Below are positions 1 through 5,558 of a stretch of DNA of 5,856 nt, piece after piece. Below the pieces are notes generated by a model that was not told the DNA's origin, did no database searches, and saw only the letters and a list, made by a program, of their open reading frames with translations. Every line of letters starts with the position of its first letter. The first letter of the stretch is position 1. This DNA comes from Opitutia bacterium (GTDB taxonomy: Bacteria; Verrucomicrobiota; Verrucomicrobiia; Opitutales; Opitutaceae). Both the position numbers and the translations under genes were made by a program. Location: positions 3,158 through 9,013 of the forward strand of contig PMKA01000085.1 in assembly GCA_003157575.1 (NCBI GenBank), in the 5' to 3' direction.

Positions 1-1
1 G

Positions 2-475
2 CATCCCACGATCAACGTCGGCGGTGTTTTTGCCGAGGGCGCCGGCGGAAAGATCAACACCGTGCCGGCCGAGGCGAGCTTCAGCATCGACCGCCGCGTC
101 ATCGCCACCGAGACGGTTGCGGACGCCGAGCGGGAGCTGAGGGCCTTCCTGAACGCTGCGGCCCGCCGCATTCCGAACTGTCAGATCACGATCGAGAAGG
201 TGTCGGAAAACCACCCGTGTTTTCGCGATCCGGTGGGTCCCTTCTTCGGAGCCGTGGCGGCCAGCGTGAAGCGCGTGCGGGGCGGACGGACGGTGTTCTA
301 CGTTTCCTCGGGTTTCAACGACATGCACTACTTCGCCGAGCACCTCGGCGTCCCCACGGTCGGCTATGGTCCGGCGGGGACCAATCCGCACGCCGTCGAC
401 GAGCGGGTCCGCGTGGCGGATCTTGTAGTCGCGGCCAAGATCTACGCCGACCTGCTGACGACGTTTGGCGGCTGA
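2..475 (+). CDS. M20-family metallopeptidase/deacylase (ArgE/DapE-like), 3' part only
   Basis: The frame is open from the left edge, so the 5' part of the gene lies outside the window; 157 residues are visible before TGA. The family consists of zinc-dependent amidohydrolases such as acetylornithine deacetylase and succinyl-diaminopimelate desuccinylase, in which a dimerisation (lid) domain is inserted into the catalytic domain. Seen here: the lid-domain opening 'NVGGVFAEGAGGKINTVP' followed by 'SFSIDRR', which matches the family pattern of a glycine-rich strand, N-x-(V/I)-P and a D-x-R strand. After it comes the return to the catalytic domain with 'GFNDMHYFAEHLGVPTVGYG' and the late His in 'NPHAVDERV', where the last metal-binding His of the family usually sits. 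The C-terminus looks complete. The substrate cannot be read from this half, so ArgE, DapE or a carboxypeptidase are all possible. The gene converges on the MarC-family gene with a 56-nt gap. Confidence 0.88.
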   Translation, partial: HPTINVGGVFAEGAGGKINTVPAEASFSIDRRVIATETVADAERELRAFLNAAARRIPNCQITIEKVSENHPCFRDPVGPFFGAVAASVKRVRGGRTVFYVSSGFNDMHYFAEHLGVPTVGYGPAGTNPHAVDERVRVADLVVAAKIYADLLTTFGG

Positions 476-492
476 AATGGCGCCAGCCATTT
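475..492. terminator. Small stem-loop between convergent genes, possible bidirectional terminator
   Basis: A 7-bp perfect inverted repeat, AAATGGC / GCCATTT, with a GCCA loop starts on the last base of the upstream stop codon and lies between two convergent genes. As DNA it is symmetrical, so it would form in either transcript. The stem is short and only T-T-T within the stem plus a broken run follows it, so intrinsic termination is an inference from position, not a strong structural call. Confidence 0.3.
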
Positions 493-531
493 GCTTAGGA
501 ACATGGAGGGCGAAGCCCGACAGGTTCCTGC

Positions 532-1110
532 TCACCTGCTCCACCCGCGGCGGATCATTGCGATGGCTATTGCGGCGAGCAGCATCGAGATGATCTTCGA
601 GATGGCGAGCAAGCCCGTCTTGCCGATCCTGCGCCCGAGCCATTCGCTTCCGACAAACGCCAGGGCAACGATGCCCAGGTTGACAGCCAGCGCGACCACC
701 GTCACCGGCATGCCCTGCGTCTCCACGAGGAGCAGCAGCGTGGTGATCAGCGCCGGCCCCGCGATCAGCGGCATCCCGAGGGGAACGATGCCGAAATCGT
801 CGGGCAGCTTGGAGGGCGCTCCCTCCGGCTGCGTAAGGTCGCGGGCCGCCAGGATGAAAAGGATGAGCCCGCCGGCGATCTGAAAGTCGCTCACCGACAC
901 GCCGACCGCGGCAAACACGCTCTTCCCGAGAAACAGGAAACCGATGGCAACAAGCCCGCCCGTCACGGTCGCCTGCCACGCAATGCGATGCCGCGTGGGC
1001 GCCGGAACATCGCGCCCGAGGGCCAGGAACACCGCGGCAAGCCCCACCGGGTCGATCGCCACGAACAACGGAATGAAAGCTTGGAGAAATCTGGTCGCGA
1101 GTTCGGGCAT
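532..1110 (-). CDS. MarC-family integral membrane protein
   Basis: A 192-residue, strongly hydrophobic protein with about six membrane spans (roughly residues 8-30, 44-62, 68-90, 108-130, 136-156 and 166-187), the usual size and layout of the MarC (UPF0056) family. Hallmarks seen are 'FIPLFVAIDPVGLAAVFLAL' near the N-terminus and 'PLGMPLIAGPALITTLLLL' at residues 110-129, the family's repeated proline/glycine-rich signatures. E. coli MarC was once linked to multiple antibiotic resistance, but that role was not upheld. Related members have been described as amino-acid exporters, so the function here is unknown. I chose the ATG at 1110 because the protein then begins with the first membrane segment. 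The frame is open to 1236, but the extra 42 residues are polar, unlike the family, and would overlap the start of rlmN. No clear Shine-Dalgarno sequence precedes the ATG. The gene is divergent from rlmN and convergent with the M20 gene. Confidence 0.9.
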   Translation of the reverse strand: MPELATRFLQAFIPLFVAIDPVGLAAVFLALGRDVPAPTRHRIAWQATVTGGLVAIGFLFLGKSVFAAVGVSVSDFQIAGGLILFILAARDLTQPEGAPSKLPDDFGIVPLGMPLIAGPALITTLLLLVETQGMPVTVVALAVNLGIVALAFVGSEWLGRRIGKTGLLAISKIISMLLAAIAIAMIRRGWSR

Positions 1111-1132
1111 GGCGACACGGTATATCGAAGCC

Positions 1133-1144
1133 CGACCGCGGTCG
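1133..1144. promoter_or_regulatory. 12-bp perfect palindrome in the marC-rlmN divergent gap
   Basis: CGACCGCGGTCG is a perfect palindrome and lies 23 bp upstream of the MarC-family ATG in the 115-bp gap (1111-1225) that must carry both divergent promoters. It sits next to one of the few AT-rich spots in this gap (TATATC, 1121-1126). It could be an operator, but in DNA this GC-rich a chance palindrome is also plausible. I could not assign convincing -35/-10 boxes on either strand. Confidence 0.25.
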
Positions 1145-1225
1145 AGACCGACTTGCTCACCGGCTGTTCCTGTATCCGCTGCCGCCTTGGCTTGCGACAG
1201 CCGGCACGAGGGGCTCCAATGCGGC

Positions 1226-2299
1226 ATGGCCGGCACGCCGCTTCATTTCCACGATCTGACCCGCTCCGAACTCACCGGGCTCATAGCATCGTGGGGCTTC
1301 AGCCCGGTGCATGCGGCCCGGCTCTGGAGCTACGTCTACAACGACGGGACGACCGAGATTGCCGACATGCCGGAAATCCCCGTACGGCTGCGCGAAAGGC
1401 TCGGACAGGAGATCTCGCTCGCGCCGCCGGCCGTCGTCTCCGAATTGCGCAGCACGGACGGCTTCACACGCAAGTATCTCCTCGGGCTCGGTGACGGACG
1501 GCGGATCGAGACCGTCCTCATGCATTTCACGGGGCGCGTCACAGCCTGTGTCAGCAGCCAGGCCGGCTGCGCAATGGGCTGCGGATTCTGCGCCACCGGC
1601 CGGATGGGGTTCGGACGCAATCTCACACCCGGCGAAATTGTCTCGCAGGTCCTGCACGTCCGCCGCGAGACCGGCCCCGGGGCGGCCGTCGCCGGTTCGC
1701 GCCTGCGCAACGTCGTGCTCATGGGCATGGGAGAGCCGCTGTACAATTACGACGCAGTGATGAAGGCGGTGTCCATCCTGCGCGACCAGAACGGCCCGGC
1801 GATAGGGGTCCGGCGGATCACGCTCAGCACCGTGGGGGTGATTCCCGGGATACTGCGGCTGGCCGATGAAGCCAACCCTCCGCACCTCGCGGTCAGCCTG
1901 CACGCAGCCACCCAGGCGGAGCGCGCGGCGCTCGTCCCGGTGGCGGCGCACTGGCCCCTCGACGCCCTGATTGAGGCCTGCCGGCGTTATTGTGAGAAAC
2001 AGGAGCGGCGCATCTTCTTCGAGTGGGCGCTCATCGCGGGCCGGAACGACACGCCGGAGCAGGCCCACGCCGTCGGCCGCCTCCTGCGCGGTCTTCCGGC
2101 GCAGGTCAACCTCATCCCGCTGAATCCAATCGTCGGATACGACGGCGCCCCCTCCGACAGGACCGCTGCGCGGCGTTTCCAGGAAACCCTGGCGGGCTAC
2201 GGCCTTCCGAGCACGGTGCGCCAGCGGCGCGGGCTCGACATCGCCGCCGGCTGCGGCCAGCTGGCCGCCACCACCGCAGCGGAGGAACCGGCGCGGTAA
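1226..2299 (+). CDS. rlmN: RlmN: dual-specificity radical-SAM 23S rRNA/tRNA adenosine C2-methyltransferase
   Basis: RlmN is a cytoplasmic enzyme that methylates C2 of A2503 in 23S rRNA and of A37 in some tRNAs, using S-adenosylmethionine, a [4Fe-4S] cluster and a methyl-cysteine intermediate. The 357-residue protein is of normal length. Seen: the cluster motif CxxxCxxC at Cys115, Cys119 and Cys122; Cys108 in 'ACVSSQAGC', matching the E. coli Cys118 that resolves the covalent intermediate; Glu95 in 'RRIETV', matching the catalytic Glu; the SAM-binding 'MGMGEPLYNYD' near residue 166; and the methyl-carrying Cys343 in 'GLDIAAGCGQLA'. 'VNLIPLNP' precedes the C-terminal part. The ATG at 1226 gives the family's normal start ('HFHDLTRSELTGLI') and is preceded by GAGGGG at 1208-1213. 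The frame is open back to 944, but those 94 residues lie antisense to the MarC-family gene and show no family similarity. No key residue is missing, so the gene looks functional. The nearest genes give no hint of an operon. Confidence 0.96.
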   Translation: MAGTPLHFHDLTRSELTGLIASWGFSPVHAARLWSYVYNDGTTEIADMPEIPVRLRERLGQEISLAPPAVVSELRSTDGFTRKYLLGLGDGRRIETVLMHFTGRVTACVSSQAGCAMGCGFCATGRMGFGRNLTPGEIVSQVLHVRRETGPGAAVAGSRLRNVVLMGMGEPLYNYDAVMKAVSILRDQNGPAIGVRRITLSTVGVIPGILRLADEANPPHLAVSLHAATQAERAALVPVAAHWPLDALIEACRRYCEKQERRIFFEWALIAGRNDTPEQAHAVGRLLRGLPAQVNLIPLNPIVGYDGAPSDRTAARRFQETLAGYGLPSTVRQRRGLDIAAGCGQLAATTAAEEPAR

Positions 2300-2304
2300 G
2301 TTTC

Positions 2305-2325
2305 AAACTCCAGACTCCAAATTCC
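2305..2325. repeat. Three degenerate 7-bp tandem units after rlmN
   Basis: The 53-bp gap between the ends of rlmN and the convergent toxin gene contains AAACTCC, AGACTCC, AAATTCC in direct succession, each differing from the first by one base. The last unit runs into an imperfect hairpin, AATTC-CAGG-GAATT (2320-2333). The tract is AT-richer than the flanks. It could be a simple-sequence remnant or a rearrangement boundary. No terminator poly-T follows the hairpin on either strand. Confidence 0.5.
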
Positions 2326-2352
2326 AGGGAATTCAGCGCACGGATCGCAATC

Positions 2353-2673
2353 TCAAGTGCGGGGCCGCCGGGTCCGCACAAGGTTGCGGATGAAACGAGG
2401 GTCCCGGCGGGCGTCGATCACTGCAACGATCACCGATCGGGCTGCCTCTTGGAAAAAGTAGATGGCGAAGCTGCTGTGCGGAATGAGCGCCCGGTGGTAA
2501 TCTTCGAACTTGATCGGATAACTCCACGGATTCAGGGCGATCCTGTCCGTCGTCGCGAAATACCGCCGCAGAAAACGCCCGCCGGCCGCTCCGACCCGCG
2601 TATCGAAATAGTCGCACGCGATTTGAACGTCCTCGCGAACATCGGCCAGCGCGACAACAGGCTTTGCGTTCAC
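2353..2673 (-). CDS. RelE/ParE-superfamily toxin of a type II toxin-antitoxin module
   Basis: A 106-residue basic protein with the layout of RelE/ParE toxins: an N-terminal helical hairpin with 'VREDVQIACDYF' and 'GGRFLRRYFATTDRIALNP' (residues 12-49), then the beta-sheet core 'YHRALIPHSSFAIYFF' (59-74) and 'VIVAVIDARRDPRFI' (81-95). The basic R-R-D-P element near the C-terminus is typical of the ParE-like branch. Members poison gyrase or cleave ribosome-bound mRNA; which applies here cannot be read from the sequence. The GTG at 2673 is chosen because its GTGA overlaps the TGA of the upstream antitoxin, a classic translationally coupled pair. The frame is open further upstream to 2814, but that part is the antitoxin gene in another frame. 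The module looks intact. Confidence 0.85.
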   Translation of the reverse strand: MNAKPVVALADVREDVQIACDYFDTRVGAAGGRFLRRYFATTDRIALNPWSYPIKFEDYHRALIPHSSFAIYFFQEAARSVIVAVIDARRDPRFIRNLVRTRRPRT

Positions 2674-2924
2674 TTGCCGCGACGGAGAGCCTTCCTCAAT
2701 TCGGCCATCGTGAGCGTGGTAACCTCGCCGCGTTCGTAGGCCGCGCGGCGGGAGCGGATCAGCCGCTGGTGGCTGACGGGAACCGGCAATGAATCGCTCG
2801 CCGCCGAGTCCCAAAGAGCCTCCGCCAGGCTAAGCCGCTGGCGCGCCGGCATCCGTCTGAGTTGCGGGAAATCGGTCAAGGTCATGCGTGAAATCTGTTC
2901 GGGAGCAAGTGGCGCGTCAACCAT
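2670..2924 (-). CDS. Antitoxin, Unstab_antitox/TIGR02574-like (addiction module component)
   Basis: An 84-residue protein whose core 'MPARQRLSLAEALWDS' (residues 25-40) matches the conserved 'L-x-x-x-x-R-L-x-L-A-E-x-L-W-D-S' helix of the short antitoxins classed as TIGR02574/PF09720. It is followed by a polar helix ('LIRSRRAAYERGE') and a C-terminal 'MAELRKALRRGK', the part that normally wraps the toxin. These antitoxins neutralise RelE/ParE-type toxins by binding and are usually labile. The gene lies immediately upstream of, and overlaps by GTGA, the RelE/ParE-like toxin. The ATG at 2924 is preferred because of a strong Shine-Dalgarno sequence six bases upstream. A second in-frame ATG at 2885 would give a 71-residue form closer to the usual family length. 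The start abuts the decayed DUF433 gene on the other strand. Confidence 0.85.
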   Translation of the reverse strand: MVDAPLAPEQISRMTLTDFPQLRRMPARQRLSLAEALWDSAASDSLPVPVSHQRLIRSRRAAYERGEVTTLTMAELRKALRRGK

Positions 2925-3073
2925 GGCGTGTCCCCCACCAAACGTGGTCCGCGGGACGGCTCCGCGATGAATCGAGCGACGAGTTTCTCGATGACTTTCC
3001 CACTGTTCGACGCGAACAGGTGATTCAGTTTCTCGAGCAAGCACGCGAACGCATGATTGAGGCCGTTGCATGA
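2923..3073 (+). pseudogene. Decayed DUF433 antitoxin (5'-truncated, internally deleted, frameshifted)
   Basis: DUF433 proteins are small, about 75-residue antitoxins usually encoded just before DUF5615 PIN-like toxins. The C-terminal half is clear: 'SSDEFLDDFPTVRREQVIQFLEQARERMIEAVA' (frame of 2975-3073, split here by positions: DEFLDDFPTV then REQVIQFLEQA) matches the family's 'S-I-D-E-F-L-D-D-F-P-T-V' ending. The upstream conserved 'P-x-V-x-R-G-T-R' element survives only as 'PPNVVRGTAPR' in a different frame (2935-2967), which then meets a TGA. In family members about 12 further residues lie between these two blocks and are absent here. The usual first 10-15 residues are also not found, because the sequence runs into the start of the opposite-strand antitoxin. 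The end overlaps the DUF5615 start by ATGA, preserving the original operon arrangement. The overlap supports the assignment; the exact deletion endpoints are inferred. Confidence 0.7.
2931..2939 (-). promoter_or_regulatory. Shine-Dalgarno site of the antitoxin gene
   Basis: Read on the minus strand, GGTGGGGGA lies six bases before the ATG at 2924. It is the strongest ribosome-binding site in the window and is the main reason for choosing this start over the internal ATG at 2885. Confidence 0.6.
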
Positions 3074-3393
3074 GAGTCATTCTCGACGAGTGCTTGCCAT
3101 GCAAACTGGGCTTGGAACTGACAGGCCACCAGGTAGTCACGGTGCCCCAGGCGGGATGGGCAGGAATGTCCAATGGAAAGCTGCTGGCGCACATCGTGGG
3201 AAACTATGATGTGTTCATCACTGTCGATTAGAATCTGCCCGCCCAACAGAAGACGGCAGCGTTGGCCTTTGGCGTCGTGATCGTGCGCCCGGCCTCCAAG
3301 AAACTCAGCGACTTGAAGCCGCTCGTGCCGCAGATTCCCGCCGCGCTGGCCACCTTACAACCGGGCCAAGTCGTGATCATCGAGGCCAACTAG
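3070..3393 (+). pseudogene. DUF5615 PIN-like toxin with internal TAG nonsense codon
   Basis: Read through one stop, the frame gives 107 codons, the normal length for DUF5615 PIN-like toxins (putative metal-dependent nucleases partnered with DUF433). The family opening 'MRVILDECLP' carries the conserved Asp/Glu pair. Next come 'GHQVVTVPQAGWAGMSNGKLL' (given in pieces: GHQVVTVPQAGWAG, MSNGKLL), 'NYDVFITVD' and, beyond the stop, 'NLPAQQ', 'GVVIVRPASKKLSDLKPLVP' and 'ALATLQPGQVV'. Codon 54 (3229-3231) is TAG where relatives carry a basic residue in 'VD-(R/K)-NL'. One base change from AAG would explain it. The lesion comes directly after Asp53, an expected active-site residue, and removes the second half of the fold. 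No frame disturbance is seen after the stop, so the loss looks recent. The start overlaps the decayed DUF433 gene by ATGA. The natural end at 3391-3393 lies 23 bp from the convergent hydrolase gene. Confidence 0.82.
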
Positions 3394-3416
3394 ATCTGCC
3401 CGTATCCGATCCACGG

Positions 3417-4172
3417 TCATTCGCCGATCTTCACATGTCCCCGACTGGACCAGTCGTTGTGGCCGCACGGCATCTCGTGGAAGGTCGCGCGGGGCAGCGC
3501 CTGGGCGAGCTTGCGCGCGTGGGCCACGGGGATGACCCGGTCGTACGTCGCGCCGTAGATGTCGAGCGGACCCGCATAGCCCGCGAGGGCCGCAACGTTG
3601 TCCCACTTGTCCCGCATCAGCAGGCGCACCGGCAGGAAGGGGAAATGTTCGCTGGCGACCGACACGAGGTTGTCGAACGGGACGATCAACACCGCCCGCG
3701 CAGGCGGATTGGGCTGGGAGCAGAGGAAGGACGCCGGTCCGCTGCCGAGGGATTCGCCGATCACGCCGATCGGGACGCCCGGAAAGCGCGCCCGGAGCAG
3801 GGCGTAGGCCTCCGCGGCCGCGGCATTGATCGACTGCATAGACGGGGCACCTTCCCGCTGTCCGTATCCCGGATACTCCACGATGCAGACCGTGTCCGAG
3901 CCCGGCAGACTCTCTCGTATGTAGCCCCGATTGCTCGCCTGCCCGGCGTTCCCGTGGAACATCAGCCAGACCATTCGGGGAGAAGCCACCGAAGACGAAT
4001 AGCCGATCAGCTTCCCGCCCGCGCGCCATTCCCGTAGGTCAGTTGCCGCTTTGGAATGTGTCGGAAAATAGAGAAAAGTGCTCTCCAGCATGGCCGGCAA
4101 ACGATCCACACAGACACCGAGAGCAAGCGCCAGCATAACCACCCGGCACAATCGGCCCCATGCATCGCTCAT
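3417..4172 (-). CDS. Membrane-anchored or exported alpha/beta hydrolase (ABHD13/BEM46-like)
   Basis: A 251-residue alpha/beta-hydrolase. Seen: an N-terminal hydrophobic segment (about residues 8-22, 'LCRVVMLALALGVCV') acting as a signal or anchor, then 'STFLYFP', the usual lead-in of this subgroup. The oxyanion-hole strand is 'MFHGNAG' (71-77), the nucleophile elbow 'GESLGSG' has Ser141, the acid is probably Asp211 in 'IYGATYDRVIP', and the base is His238 in 'CGHNDW'. All triad residues are present and correctly spaced. The subgroup includes serine esterases/lipases or peptidases of unknown substrate, typically facing the periplasm. The ATG at 4172 is chosen; a TTG at 4181 in frame is also possible. 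The gene starts 11 nt after the DarG-like gene on the same strand without a good ribosome site, so it may be co-transcribed and coupled. There is no obvious functional link to DarG. Confidence 0.87.
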   Translation of the reverse strand: MSDAWGRLCRVVMLALALGVCVDRLPAMLESTFLYFPTHSKAATDLREWRAGGKLIGYSSSVASPRMVWLMFHGNAGQASNRGYIRESLPGSDTVCIVEYPGYGQREGAPSMQSINAAAAEAYALLRARFPGVPIGVIGESLGSGPASFLCSQPNPPARAVLIVPFDNLVSVASEHFPFLPVRLLMRDKWDNVAALAGYAGPLDIYGATYDRVIPVAHARKLAQALPRATFHEMPCGHNDWSSRGHVKIGE

Positions 4173-4183
4173 GGCCGGCAATG

Positions 4184-5287
4184 TCAGCTATCTGCCGAAA
4201 CCGCGGCCGGCGTGCAGCCAGCGTCGACAGTTGAAGAGTGATCCCAGCGCTGTTCCTTCAGGCGATGCCAGGCCTTGCGCAGATGTTCAGGCTTCAGCTG
4301 ATGCCGCTTTCGCTCGTTCCAGTTCTGAACGCCAATGACAGCAACCTCCACGTCATCGCAGGCCGCCGGCTGATGTTGCATGACCCAGTGAACCGAGCTG
4401 AGCAATTCCATGCCGTACGGATCCTCGTAGCCCTTGATCAACCCTGCGACCTGATCCATGCGCGCCTTTGTTTCGGGGCAATCCGCCAGGAAAGTCTCCG
4501 CCGCTTCCGCTGCTCCGGGCATTAGTTCAAGCGGAGTTGACGGCTGGTCTTCGCCTTCGCCGAAACCGCGTGTGAGATGGTTCTCCATTCTGATCAGGCT
4601 GTGCCGCAGTGTCGGGGCATAGGGGCCGAACTTGCCTTCAGTGAACTGGAGTTTGGGAATCGGCTCCCCCGCAGCCTTGAGAAAATACATCAGCTTGTGC
4701 ACTTCCAGAAGGCTGACGAAAGGATCGAGCAATCCCTTTAGGTAGCGGTCCATCAGCGCCACTAACGCGGCTTGCCCGGCAGTCATCTTCGGCCGTTCAG
4801 TCCGATTGGGAATGGCCTTGGCGTCTGGCGCTCCAGCCGGAGGAAACAAGAGAACCCGCACTTCCGGCACCACCGCCAGCGCTGCTTCGATTCGAGGCCG
4901 CACGTCGCCCCAGTCGAGGCCGCCGTTGCCGCAGCCCAGCGGAGGAACCGCGATCGACTTGATTCCAAGGTGTCGCACTTTTGCCGCCAGATCGGCCAGG
5001 CCTTTTTCGATGTCGGTCAGGCGGCTCCGGGAACGCCAATGCCCTTTGGTCGGAAAATTGAGGACCCAACGCGGGCCGCCCGCGAGCCCGCCCAAATCGA
5101 ACGCCTGCACCTGGCCGAGCCGCACTTCGCCGGCGGCACAGGCTTTCTCGTAGGCCCGGAACATCTCTGGATAGGCCTGCCGGAACTGCAAGGCGATGCC
5201 TTTGCCCATGATGCCCTCCGTATTCACGGTGTTGACGAGGGCCTCAACGGGCGCTTCGAGCAGATTGCCCTGAGCGAGTTCGATCAT
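4184..5287 (-). CDS. darG: DarG-like antitoxin: macrodomain ADP-ribosyl hydrolase with C-terminal toxin-binding domain
   Basis: DarG reverses the ADP-ribosylation that DarT places on thymidine in single-stranded DNA and also binds the toxin; DarTG systems act as toxin-antitoxin and anti-phage modules. The 367-residue protein has a macrodomain at about 1-155: 'VEALVNTVNTEGIMGKGIAL' (14-33) binds the ADP-ribose, 'VLNFPTKGHWRSRS' carries Lys81 at the position of the catalytic-type Lys reported for DarG, and 'VPPLGCGNGGLDW' (114-126) is the second ligand loop. A second domain (about 168-345) follows with 'LLEVHKLMYFLKAAGEP' and 'KFGPYAPTLRHSL', as in DarG C-terminal regions. No lesion is visible. 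The ATG at 5287 lies 4 nt after the stop of the DarT-like remnant, giving the normal toxin-antitoxin order. The open frame extends to 5371, but that extra part is the DarT end in another frame. The last 19 residues (349-367) look like added, low-complexity tail. With its toxin truncated, this gene is an apparent orphan antitoxin. Confidence 0.9.
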   Translation of the reverse strand: MIELAQGNLLEAPVEALVNTVNTEGIMGKGIALQFRQAYPEMFRAYEKACAAGEVRLGQVQAFDLGGLAGGPRWVLNFPTKGHWRSRSRLTDIEKGLADLAAKVRHLGIKSIAVPPLGCGNGGLDWGDVRPRIEAALAVVPEVRVLLFPPAGAPDAKAIPNRTERPKMTAGQAALVALMDRYLKGLLDPFVSLLEVHKLMYFLKAAGEPIPKLQFTEGKFGPYAPTLRHSLIRMENHLTRGFGEGEDQPSTPLELMPGAAEAAETFLADCPETKARMDQVAGLIKGYEDPYGMELLSSVHWVMQHQPAACDDVEVAVIGVQNWNERKRHQLKPEHLRKAWHRLKEQRWDHSSTVDAGCTPAAVSADS

Positions 5288-5291
5288 GGGT

Positions 5292-5558
5292 TCAGTAATA
5301 CCAGCCAGGTTGCACTTGGACCTCCAACGGATGCGTTTGCCTACTAAACATCTCACGCACCTGGTCCGCAACTTCCGAGTTGTGACAGCCGATCATTTGT
5401 AGCGCCGACACTGGGTAGAATTCAGCCACCAAGAGCTCGGCGGACTTCTGGTGCTGTCGGCCGGCCCATTGGGTCGCCTGAATGGCGTCCCAGTCGAGGG
5501 TCGCAAGCGCCGAGAGTTGGTTGTCGAAAATCGTGTGATAAGCACGTGTCTGTTTGCA
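5292..5558 (-). pseudogene. darT: C-terminal remnant of DarT-like DNA ADP-ribosyltransferase
   Basis: An open stretch of 88 codons, too lacking in start codons to be listed as a gene, ends 4 nt before darG. It reads 'AYHTIFDNQLSALATLDWDAI', 'SAELLVAEFYPVSALQMIG' and a terminal 'VQPGWYY'. This matches the DarT end: an 'L-D-W' strand, the 'Q-x-A-E-x-L-V' motif carrying the catalytic Glu (Glu41 of the fragment, 5436-5438), and the characteristic final W-Y-(F/Y). The Glu is intact. An in-frame TAA (5559-5561) stops the frame upstream, and no N-terminal half (NAD-binding His/Tyr/Arg region) is recognisable in the 300 bp available. Either DarT has lost its front by deletion or a one-base deletion near 5540-5558 joins it to the frame of 5559-5761. 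In both cases no complete DarT can be made from this sequence. Confidence 0.78.

Noticed and set aside
944..1225. Possible 94-residue N-terminal extension of RlmN
   Set aside because: It lies antisense to the MarC-family gene, has no family similarity, and RlmN has its normal length and a ribosome-binding site with the ATG at 1226.
1111..1236. Upstream extension of the MarC-family protein to 1236
   Set aside because: The added residues are polar and would place the start inside rlmN; the family begins with the membrane segment that follows the ATG at 1110.
1157..2068. Long minus-strand open frame opposite rlmN
   Set aside because: It is arginine- and proline-rich low-complexity translation opposite a well-supported gene, typical of antisense frames in GC-rich DNA.
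2023..2739. 238-codon plus-strand frame running from the end of rlmN through the toxin gene
   Set aside because: It crosses two supported genes in wrong frames and has no recognisable domain.
3229..3231. Amber codon recoding (TAG as an amino acid) to rescue the DUF5615 toxin
   Set aside because: The same frame ends with TAG exactly at the expected family length. No intact gene in the window ends in TAG, so recoding cannot be formally excluded, but a nonsense mutation is simpler.
3435..4037. 200-codon plus-strand open frame
   Set aside because: It is antisense to the alpha/beta hydrolase, whose catalytic triad is complete; the plus reading shows only Arg/Gly/His-rich composition.
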